A DNA stretch of 37,850 nt. It comes from Bacteroidaceae bacterium. GTDB lineage: Bacteria > Bacteroidota > Bacteroidia > Bacteroidales > Bacteroidaceae. The stretch is from contig JAGCDE010000016.1 in assembly GCA_017651315.1 (NCBI GenBank), forward strand, positions 1-37,850, given 5' to 3'. Under the pieces are notes generated by a model. It saw nothing but the letters and a program-made list of their open reading frames with translations, ran no database searches and was not told where the DNA came from. The position numbers and the translations under genes were made by a program. This document shows, in pieces, positions 26,152 through 33,073 of this stretch. The stretch's first letter is position 1, and each line of letters opens with the position of its first letter.

Positions 26152-26334
26152 ATGGATGAGACTTCTACCGCTTGTTCTTCTTTTGTTTCAGAAAATGTTA
26201 TCCGTGCAGCTGTCAAGGGAGGCTCATACGGTGCTCCTTCAATCAGGACAATAGATTTCCTGCACAGTTTTGCCGCCGGTATCCGTACTGTCAGCGGACT
26301 GTCGGGTGCTGCCGGCATCTATTCACTCAATTAG
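26152..26334 (+). CDS. Hypothetical 60-residue protein
   Basis: A short ORF with natural-looking codon use and a promoter-like -7 box upstream. The product starts MDETSTACSSFVSENVIRAA and contains PSIRTIDFLHSFAAGIRT, a possible amphipathic helix. It has no signal peptide or transmembrane segment and I do not recognise the family. An in-frame ATG at 26146 would add two residues. It ends 18 bp before rpe and is probably co-transcribed with it. It could be a small regulator linked to the ECF sigma gene 265 bp upstream, or a leader ORF for rpe. Confidence 0.5.
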   Translation: MDETSTACSSFVSENVIRAAVKGGSYGAPSIRTIDFLHSFAAGIRTVSGLSGAAGIYSLN

Positions 26335-26352
26335 GCACTCTTTGCATAACAA

Positions 26353-27003
26353 ATGGGCACCATAGTAGCACCATCACTCCTCTCTGCGGATTTTGCCAAC
26401 CTCCGCAGTGAACTGGAGATGATAAACCGCAGTGAGGCCGACTGGCTTCACCTTGATATAATGGACGGCGTGTTCGTTCCGAACATCTCGTTCGGTTTTC
26501 CTGTCTTGAAATATGTGGCTGAGTATTGCACCAAGCCTCTTGATGTGCATCTTATGATAGTAGAGCCTGAAAAATTCCTGGATCGTTTCAGGGATCTCGG
26601 GGCAACTTTCTACAATGTGCATTATGAAGCGTGCACTCACCTTAACAGGACTATATATGAAATAAAGAACCGTGGAATGAAGGCTGCGGTTACACTTAAT
26701 CCGTCCACTCCGGTATGTATGCTCCGTGATGTGATTTCCGATCTGGACATGGTGCTGGTCATGACTGTGAACCCTGGCTTTGGTGGCCAGCGTTTCATTG
26801 AACATTCCATAGACAAGGTCCGGGAATTACGGGGGCTCATTGAGGAGACAGGTTCCGATGCTCTGGTCGAGGTTGACGGAGGCGTGAATTTTGAGACAGC
26901 TCCGCGTCTTGTGAAAGCCGGGGTCGATGTCCTGGTGTCAGGCAGTACGGTCTTTAAGGCCGATGATCCGGAAAATGCGATAAGGAAACTGAAACAATTA
27001 TGA
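26353..27003 (+). CDS. rpe: Ribulose-phosphate 3-epimerase
   Basis: A 216-residue TIM-barrel enzyme interconverting D-ribulose 5-phosphate and D-xylulose 5-phosphate in the pentose phosphate pathway. It spans the full family: APSLLSADFANLRSEL, WLHLDIMDGVFVPNISFG with metal ligands His33 and Asp35, DVHLMIVEPE, MTVNPGFGGQRF and LVEVDGGVNFETAP. Asp in VEVDGG is the second catalytic acid. It works downstream of the arabinose enzymes at the left of the window only in a metabolic sense. comEC follows 7 bp after its stop. Confidence 0.97.
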   Translation: MGTIVAPSLLSADFANLRSELEMINRSEADWLHLDIMDGVFVPNISFGFPVLKYVAEYCTKPLDVHLMIVEPEKFLDRFRDLGATFYNVHYEACTHLNRTIYEIKNRGMKAAVTLNPSTPVCMLRDVISDLDMVLVMTVNPGFGGQRFIEHSIDKVRELRGLIEETGSDALVEVDGGVNFETAPRLVKAGVDVLVSGSTVFKADDPENAIRKLKQL

Positions 27004-27010
27004 ATGTGAC

Positions 27011-28573
27011 TTGAAAATAGCTGACTGTTCCTCCTTGAGATTGGCTGTTCCACTGATAGGAGGCATACTGATTTCTGATATTGTGGGAAACACCGGAAAC
27101 CAGACGCATGTTTTGATATGCGTTCTCGTACCAGTGCTTTCAGCTGCATTTCTTTCGTTTTCATGCGGTGACAGGTTCCCCCGGCTTTACGGATTTTTCC
27201 TGTCACTTTCCTTTTTCCTGGCAGGAGCGCTTCTGTATGACCTGCACATGCAGGGAGTTGTTACCCGATGGCCGGCCGGGAGAACCGAATATCACGGGAT
27301 ACTTACGGACTGGCCGTATGAACGTGCTGCGAGCTACCGGCTTGACCTTACATTGACCGGTCCTGAATATGAAGGGAAGAGGATATACCTCTATGTCCCG
27401 AAAGACAGTTCCGTCTTTGCCGTGACTCCGGGCGCGAGAGTTTGGTTCCGAGGGGTTATAGACATGCCTGAGTCGGATTCCGTATCGGGTTTTGACTACA
27501 GGAAATACCTGTATAGACAGGGGGTTTCCGGTACTCTATGGGTAAACTCACGGTATTGGGGCAGGGAGTCTGCGGAAATGACAGGCGGTATCAGGATAAA
27601 AGCTGTGAGAATCCGGCATGCCATGTTCGAGCATTACCGTGAATGGGGACTGGAGGGTAAACCGCTTGCCCTTGTGGCTGCAGTTTCCTTGGGATACAAG
27701 CGTGAGTTGGACGAAAGCATGAGGGATCTATATTCGGCGTCCGGTGCAAGTCACCTTCTGGCAGTCTCAGGATTGCATGTAGGGATAATGTATTCGTTCC
27801 TTTACTTCCTGTTTCCTCTTTTCCTGAACCGCCGCAGTCTGCAATGGTTGCGCGAACTGGTCGTGATATGTGTCATGTGGGGCTTCGCATTCCTCACGGG
27901 TATGCCTGTATCCATAATACGCTCAGTGGTCATGTTTTCCATGATTGCGCTCTGCAGGGCTACGGGGCGTGACAGTTCATCGGTCAATACCCTTGCATTT
28001 GCCGCTCTTGTCATGCTTGTGGCTGATCCGGCCTCCCTTTTCGATATCGGATTCAGACTGTCATTCTGTGCAGTGTTGTCAATCCTGCTTTTCGGACCGC
28101 TCATAGCTGGTATCCTGAATGCACGCACCAGGTTGGGAAACTGGCTGATAAACCTGATGTCCGTCTCCATTGCGGCACAGATCGGGACAGCGCCTATGGT
28201 GATTTACAGCTTTACCGGTTTTCCCACATATTTCATGCTTACAAACCTTCTTTCCATTCCGCTTATGTTCATGATGGTCTCCCTTTCCATGACACTTTGG
28301 GCGTTTTCGTGGATTGTGCCGCTCAGGAGCCTGATTGTGAAGGTTCTCGTGTTTCTCTCGAATCTTTTGGAAGGAATACTGTCCCGTATAGTGTCGCTTC
28401 CATTCTCAAGGATTGAGGTGAGCATTGATGATGCATGGAAGGTGTGGGCTCTGTATGGAATTATCATTTTTGTCTATTGCTGGCTGGCAGAGAAAAAGAT
28501 CCGTCATCTCGTAAGGGCGCTTTCAATCGTGGCCCTTTGGAGTGTTGTCTCTTTCTTCATCAGCATCGGATGA
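27011..28573 (+). CDS. comEC: ComEC/Rec2-type DNA uptake channel protein
   Basis: A 520-residue multi-pass inner-membrane protein of the ComEC/Rec2 family, which in competent bacteria passes single-stranded DNA across the inner membrane. An N-terminal domain with an OB-like part (residues about 75-185, TGPEYEGKRIYLYVPKDSSV) precedes the Competence domain with SASGASHLLAVSGLHVGIMY and RSVVMFSMIALCRATGRD. The C-terminal metallo-beta-lactamase-like domain with HxHxDH is absent, so the protein is shorter than B. subtilis ComEC. The only in-frame start is TTG at 27011, 7 bp after rpe; an in-frame TGA at 26990 blocks earlier starts. Competence itself is not shown. Confidence 0.88.
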   Translation: MKIADCSSLRLAVPLIGGILISDIVGNTGNQTHVLICVLVPVLSAAFLSFSCGDRFPRLYGFFLSLSFFLAGALLYDLHMQGVVTRWPAGRTEYHGILTDWPYERAASYRLDLTLTGPEYEGKRIYLYVPKDSSVFAVTPGARVWFRGVIDMPESDSVSGFDYRKYLYRQGVSGTLWVNSRYWGRESAEMTGGIRIKAVRIRHAMFEHYREWGLEGKPLALVAAVSLGYKRELDESMRDLYSASGASHLLAVSGLHVGIMYSFLYFLFPLFLNRRSLQWLRELVVICVMWGFAFLTGMPVSIIRSVVMFSMIALCRATGRDSSSVNTLAFAALVMLVADPASLFDIGFRLSFCAVLSILLFGPLIAGILNARTRLGNWLINLMSVSIAAQIGTAPMVIYSFTGFPTYFMLTNLLSIPLMFMMVSLSMTLWAFSWIVPLRSLIVKVLVFLSNLLEGILSRIVSLPFSRIEVSIDDAWKVWALYGIIIFVYCWLAEKKIRHLVRALSIVALWSVVSFFISIG

Positions 28574-28643
28574 ACCTTTGTGCCCATGGTGCCGTTTTTC
28601 GATTTTATTGAAGGGTAGGCTTCGGATTATGGATGATAATGAG

Positions 28644-28651
28644 TATTTTTG
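28644..28651 (+). promoter_or_regulatory. Predicted -7 box of nrnA
   Basis: TATTTTTG matches TAnnTTTG and ends 21 nt before the ATG at 28673. Its position makes the upstream in-frame TTG at 28649 an unlikely start. No clear -33 TTTG was found. Confidence 0.4.
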
Positions 28652-28672
28652 CAGGCGTTAAGTGAATCTGCA

Positions 28673-29725
28673 ATGATTGAGAACTATTTCTCTGCCGAGG
28701 ATGTTTCGGAGTTCCGGATTTGGCTGGATTATGCCGACAGGTTTGTAGTGATCTCGCACATGTCGCCCGATGGCGATGCGATAGGGTCTTCGCTTGCTCT
28801 CTGCCGTTACCTCAGATCACTTGGGAAGGAGGCTGTGGCTGTAGTTCCTGATTCACCACCCGATTTCCTGTGCTGGTTGCCCGGAATAGAGGGGATGATG
28901 ATTTACGATTCCGATCCCGAAGCTGTTGAGAAGGTTGTCTATCAGGCTGATGTCGTGTGCTGCCTGGATTTCAACGTTGTGAGACGCATAGATAAGGTCG
29001 CTGCCTGTTTCCTATATACAAAGGCCAGGAAGATTCTGATTGACCATCATCCATATCCGGGAGCCACGTTCAATGTTATCCTGTCTTACCCCGAAGCATC
29101 ATCGACCGCTGAGCTTGTCTTCCATTTCATCTGTGCCCTGGGAGGATTCAGGAATATTGACTATGACACTGCCGTATGTCTCTATACTGGCATGATGACC
29201 GATACAGGTGCCTTTACCTACAACAGCAACAGTTCCTGTCTGTTCAATGTGATCAGCCTGCTTCTTGAAACAGGTATTGACAAGGACAGGATTTACAGCA
29301 GGGTGTACAACACGTTTTCGGAATCGCGTCTGCGTCTGCAGGGATATGTGCTGAATGAAAAGATGCAGGTGTTCCCGGAGATGTCAACAGCACTCATAAC
29401 CCTTACAGGAAAGGAACTCAGACGTTTCAATGCCAGGAAGGGCGATACCGAGGGATTCGTGAACATGCCTTTACAGATCAAGGGCATCATGCTTTCGGTG
29501 CTTATCCGGGAGGAGAAGGACAATCTGAGGCTGTCATTCAGGTCGGCGGGTAGTGTTCCATGCAATATTCTGGCTTCGGAATGGTTTCATGGCGGTGGCC
29601 ACACCAATGCCAGCGGCGCGGAGTTCCAGGGCAGTATGGAAGAGGCGGTCGCCCTTTTTTTTGAGGCTATGGAGTCATGGAGAACATCAGAAAAAGAAAA
29701 TATCAGACAACTGTTCAAGAAATGA
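28673..29725 (+). CDS. nrnA: DHH/DHHA1 phosphoesterase (NrnA-type oligoribonuclease / pAp phosphatase)
   Basis: A 350-residue phosphoesterase of the DHH superfamily; family members degrade nanoRNA and/or dephosphorylate pAp. Metal-binding motifs are visible: SHMSPDGDAIGSS at residues 28-40 (His29, Asp33, Asp35), CLDFN, the DHH signature in ILIDHHPYPG, and GMMTDTGAF. The DHHA1 substrate domain at the C-terminus contains GGGHTNASGAEF. The frame is open from a TTG at 28649, but that codon falls inside a -7 promoter box; the ATG at 28673 (MIENYFSAED) is the better start. Its stop overlaps the next start (ATGA). Confidence 0.92.
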   Translation: MIENYFSAEDVSEFRIWLDYADRFVVISHMSPDGDAIGSSLALCRYLRSLGKEAVAVVPDSPPDFLCWLPGIEGMMIYDSDPEAVEKVVYQADVVCCLDFNVVRRIDKVAACFLYTKARKILIDHHPYPGATFNVILSYPEASSTAELVFHFICALGGFRNIDYDTAVCLYTGMMTDTGAFTYNSNSSCLFNVISLLLETGIDKDRIYSRVYNTFSESRLRLQGYVLNEKMQVFPEMSTALITLTGKELRRFNARKGDTEGFVNMPLQIKGIMLSVLIREEKDNLRLSFRSAGSVPCNILASEWFHGGGHTNASGAEFQGSMEEAVALFFEAMESWRTSEKENIRQLFKK

Positions 29726-30369
29726 CGATGACAAGACTGTTCAAGACTTTATTAGCGGTGATGGCTGGAACGCTTCTTTTCTCTTCGTGTGACGATGAGG
29801 AGACCTATGCGGAGCAGAAGGAGCGGGAAAACAGGCAGATCCGGAGTTTTATCGAGAGCCACGGGATTGATGTCATCTCCATGAGTGAATTCCTTGTGGA
29901 TACCATAACAGACAACCCGGAAACAGGTCCTGACAGAAACAGGAACGAGTATGTGCTCTTCAATGACAGAGGTGTCTATATGCAGATTGTTCGCAGAGGT
30001 GAAGGACGTATCATGGATCCGGGTGAGACATGGTATCTGAATGCCCGCTATTCGGAGGTCATGGTTTCGACGGGTGACACCCTCACCATGAACAAGACAA
30101 ACCAATATCCGGAATCGCTTTATGTCAAACGTACCGGAGATACCTATACGGCCTCTTTCATCACAGGGATTATGTCAAGCGCCTATGGCACAGTGGTTCC
30201 CAATGCCTGGATAATGACTTTCCCGTTCATAAAGCCCGGATTTCTCAACGGGGAGCCTTCGGCCAAGGTACGTCTGATAGTGCCTCATTCGGAAGGTACC
30301 CAGAAGGCTACACAGAATGTTACACCTATGTTTTACGAAATAACAGTAAGTACAGAAAAATGGCAATGA
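29722..30369 (+). CDS. DUF4827 family lipoprotein
   Basis: A 215-residue lipoprotein with a signal peptide ending LLFSSC and a mature part that begins with an acidic DDEETYAEQKERENRQ linker. The body (IRSFIESHGIDVISMSEFL, GVYMQIVRRGEGR, VMVSTGDTLTMNKTNQYP, PHSEGTQ) resembles the Bacteroidota DUF4827 family, which looks distantly like FKBP-type peptidyl-prolyl isomerases; enzymatic activity is unproven. I chose the ATG at 29722, which overlaps the nrnA stop as ATGA; a frame extension to 29677 lies inside nrnA. The 3' end overlaps the mutase start by 10 nt. Confidence 0.8.
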   Translation: MTMTRLFKTLLAVMAGTLLFSSCDDEETYAEQKERENRQIRSFIESHGIDVISMSEFLVDTITDNPETGPDRNRNEYVLFNDRGVYMQIVRRGEGRIMDPGETWYLNARYSEVMVSTGDTLTMNKTNQYPESLYVKRTGDTYTASFITGIMSSAYGTVVPNAWIMTFPFIKPGFLNGEPSAKVRLIVPHSEGTQKATQNVTPMFYEITVSTEKWQ

Positions 30370-31742
30370 TAAAATCAATCTCCGGTCTTCGCGGGGAAAT
30401 AGGAGGTCCTGCCGGTGAAGGACTTACTCCGTTGGATATAGTGAAGTTCACATCGGCCTATGCGACATGGGTCCGCCGTAACAATCCTCAGGCAAGGCAC
30501 ATTGTGGTGGGACGTGATGCCCGCCTTTCCGGTGAGATGGTCCGACAGGTGGTGTGCGGAACACTTATGGGCATGGGTTTTGACGTGACAGACATAGGGC
30601 TTGCCACTACCCCGACCACCGAACTTGCCGTGACCTGGCTGAAGGCGGACGGAGGACTGATACTCACCGCCAGCCACAATCCGCGTCACTGGAACGCCCT
30701 GAAGCTGCTCAACAGTCAGGGAGAATTCCTCACCGCCGCAGACGGAAACATGGTACTGGACATAGCCGGAAAGGAGGATTTCCTTTATGCGGATGTGGAC
30801 AGTCTCGGACACTACCGGACTGACGATACCATGAACCGTCGTCATATCGATGCGGTCCTGGCTCTTGACCTGGTCGATGCAGAGGCTATCGGCAGGGCCG
30901 GTTTTAAGGTTGCCATTGACTGCGTGAATTCAGTGGGTGGCATAATCCTGCCCGAACTGCTGGACCGTCTGGGCGTTAAGAGTGTCGATAAACTCTATTG
31001 CGAGCCGACTGGCGATTTCCGGCACAATCCCGAACCGTTGGAAAAGAATCTGGGTGATATAATGGGTCTTATGCGTAAAGGGGGGCGTGATGTGGCATTC
31101 GTGGTTGACCCTGACGTTGACCGTCTCGCCTTTATCGATGAGAACGGCAATATGTACGGCGAGGAATACACACTTGTGACAGTCGCGGACTATGTGCTCA
31201 GGCATACGCCCGGCAATACGGTTTCCAATCTCAGTTCAACCCGTGCCCTTCGTGACGTGACCCTGAAATATGGAGGCAGTTACAATGCTGCCGCTGTAGG
31301 TGAGGTCAATGTCACGACCAGGATGAAGGAGACAGGTGCGGTCATCGGCGGAGAGGGCAACGGTGGCGTGATTTATCCCGCACTTCATTATGGGCGTGAC
31401 GCTCTGGTGGGTATAGCGCTTTTCCTGAGCCATCTTGCGCATGAGGGGGTGACCGTAAGCCAGTTGCGCAAGACCTATCCGGCTTACTACATAGCCAAGA
31501 ACCGCATCGACCTTAAGCCCGGCACTGATGTCGATGCAATTCTCCATAAAGTCAAGGACATCTACTCCGACCAGGAGATAAACGACATTGACGGGGTCAA
31601 GATAGATTTCCCGGACAAGTGGGTGCATCTGCGCAAGAGCAATACCGAACCCATCATCCGCGTCTATTCCGAAGCCTCCACGATGGAGACTGCCAATGCC
31701 ATAGGGCAGGATGTGATGAATGTCATCAATTCAATGATCTGA
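30360..31742 (+). CDS. glmM: Phosphoglucosamine mutase-type phosphohexomutase
   Basis: A 460-residue alpha-D-phosphohexomutase, most likely GlmM, which converts glucosamine 6-phosphate to glucosamine 1-phosphate for UDP-GlcNAc and cell-wall synthesis. The phosphoserine loop is TASHNP at 103-108 (Ser105), the metal-binding loop is VDPDVDRLAFIDENG, the sugar-binding loop is GEGNGGVIYP and the phosphate-binding loop is RKSNTEPIIRVYSE. The start ATG at 30360 (MAMIKSISGLRG) overlaps the DUF4827 stop by 10 nt; an ATG at 30366 is also possible. A phosphomannomutase role cannot be excluded by sequence alone. hemW follows 4 bp later. Confidence 0.9.
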   Translation: MAMIKSISGLRGEIGGPAGEGLTPLDIVKFTSAYATWVRRNNPQARHIVVGRDARLSGEMVRQVVCGTLMGMGFDVTDIGLATTPTTELAVTWLKADGGLILTASHNPRHWNALKLLNSQGEFLTAADGNMVLDIAGKEDFLYADVDSLGHYRTDDTMNRRHIDAVLALDLVDAEAIGRAGFKVAIDCVNSVGGIILPELLDRLGVKSVDKLYCEPTGDFRHNPEPLEKNLGDIMGLMRKGGRDVAFVVDPDVDRLAFIDENGNMYGEEYTLVTVADYVLRHTPGNTVSNLSSTRALRDVTLKYGGSYNAAAVGEVNVTTRMKETGAVIGGEGNGGVIYPALHYGRDALVGIALFLSHLAHEGVTVSQLRKTYPAYYIAKNRIDLKPGTDVDAILHKVKDIYSDQEINDIDGVKIDFPDKWVHLRKSNTEPIIRVYSEASTMETANAIGQDVMNVINSMI

Positions 31743-31746
31743 CCCC

Positions 31747-32859
31747 TTGGCGGGCATATACGTACATATCCCGTTCTGTGCCCGGCGCTGTATATACTGC
31801 GGCTTCTTCTCCACTGTGCGTGAAGAGGAGGCCGCCCGTTATGTAAACGCACTGTGCAACGAAATCCGTATGCGCCGCGACTACCTTGCCGGAGCTCCTG
31901 TCACGACTGTCTATTTTGGAGGGGGAACCCCTTCGCGACTCTCTCCAGCCCAGATTGGGCAGGTGATTGACAGCATCCGTTCCGTTTGGGCATTGGATTC
32001 ACTGACGGAACTCACGGTGGAATGCAATCCTGATGATGTTACCTTGGATTACATGAAAGCACTTCGTGCTCTCGGGGTGAACCGTGTCAGCATGGGAATA
32101 CAGACATTCAATGATGACCTGCTGCGTTTCCTCGGTCGGCGTCATACCTCTGCTCAGGCGACGGATGCGGTTTACACCTGCCGCAAAGCCGGAATGGAAA
32201 ACATAAGCATAGACCTTATGTATGGCCTTCCCGGCCAGACGTTTGAAATACAGCAGCATGACCTTGATACGGCTACATGCCTCGGTGTGCAGCACATCTC
32301 CTCCTATTGTCTCTCTTACGAGGAAGGATCCGTGCTGGAACGTATGCGCAGGGATGGCCGGATAATCCCGGCTGATGACGAAACATGTGCCGCCATGTAC
32401 ACTCGGATGTGTAACCATCTGCGCAGTGCCGGTTTCAATCACTATGAGATTTCCAATTTCTGCAGTCCGGGTTATCACTCGCGTCACAACAGCAGCTACT
32501 GGGAAGGAACTCCATATATCGGAATAGGAGCCGGTGCACACTCCTATGATACCCGCTCCCGCCAGTGGAATCCGAGTGACCTCTATGCATACATGACTTC
32601 AATAGAGCGGGGATGTCCTCAATTTGAAACAGAGTCACTTTCAGGAACCGACATTTACAACGAGCTTATCATGCTCCGTCTCCGGACCGCCGGAGGACTG
32701 GATATCTCCTCTCTCTCTCCCGCAGATCGTATCTATGTCATGAAAGCGTCAGACAATCTGATATCTGATGGCACTCTTGTGCTGGAAAACAGTCATATCC
32801 GTATCCCGGAAACGCGCATGTTCATAAGCGATGCAATAATCAGCTCCCTCTTCAGATAG
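31747..32859 (+). CDS. hemW: Radical SAM heme chaperone HemW
   Basis: A 370-residue radical SAM protein resembling oxygen-independent coproporphyrinogen oxidase but of the HemW type, which binds and delivers heme. The iron-sulfur motif CxxxCxxC is CARRCIYC at residues 11-18, followed by TVYFGGGTPSRL, SIDLMYGLPGQT, HYEISNFCSPGYHSRHN and IGIGAGAHSY. The frame begins with TTG at 31747 (MAGIYVHIPFC), only 4 bp after the mutase stop; no ATG precedes the cluster in frame. The copy of the dispersed repeat at 32872 begins 13 bp after its stop. Confidence 0.92.
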   Translation: MAGIYVHIPFCARRCIYCGFFSTVREEEAARYVNALCNEIRMRRDYLAGAPVTTVYFGGGTPSRLSPAQIGQVIDSIRSVWALDSLTELTVECNPDDVTLDYMKALRALGVNRVSMGIQTFNDDLLRFLGRRHTSAQATDAVYTCRKAGMENISIDLMYGLPGQTFEIQQHDLDTATCLGVQHISSYCLSYEEGSVLERMRRDGRIIPADDETCAAMYTRMCNHLRSAGFNHYEISNFCSPGYHSRHNSSYWEGTPYIGIGAGAHSYDTRSRQWNPSDLYAYMTSIERGCPQFETESLSGTDIYNELIMLRLRTAGGLDISSLSPADRIYVMKASDNLISDGTLVLENSHIRIPETRMFISDAIISSLFR

Positions 32860-32871
32860 CAACAGGTCAAA

Positions 32872-32968
32872 ACAGATTCTGATGGACCTCATTTGTTCCA
32901 TCAAAACGGTAAAGTCAGAAAAACAGGCCATAATCAACTTCATGGAACAAATTTAAACAGATACTTAT
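32872..32968 (+). repeat. Dispersed intergenic repeat, copy 4 (most complete)
   Basis: The element is framed by ACAGATTCTGAT (32872-32883) and ACAGATACTTAT (32957-32968). Inside it holds TGATGGA (32880-32886) and TCCATCA (32897-32903), which can pair as a 7-bp stem. It then has AAAACGG, an A-rich stretch with CAGGCC, and ATAATCAACTTCATGGAACA. The whole length aligns by eye with copies at 25983-26077 and, reversed, 12861-12946. Its right end runs directly into the -33 TTTG of the predicted EF-G paralogue promoter. Confidence 0.75.
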
Positions 32969-32999
32969 TTGGATTTTTCACCTTAATTAAATAAATTTG
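32968..32999 (+). promoter_or_regulatory. Predicted promoter of the EF-G paralogue
   Basis: TTTG at 32968-32971 and TAAATTTG at 32992-32999, spaced by 20 nt, match the Bacteroidota -33/-7 consensus perfectly. The -33 box abuts the end of the dispersed repeat. The predicted leader to the ATG at 33074 is about 70 nt. Confidence 0.7.
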
Positions 33000-33073
33000 C
33001 GGGCCTTTGAAGGAATTGTGCTGCGGGTTTTGAATAAAGGCACAGACTGATTGACAAATCAACAATTTAAAAT

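Noticed and set aside
32872-32968. CRISPR array
   Set aside because: The dispersed copies are single, spread over 20 kb, diverged and partly inverted, with no regular spacers or cas genes.
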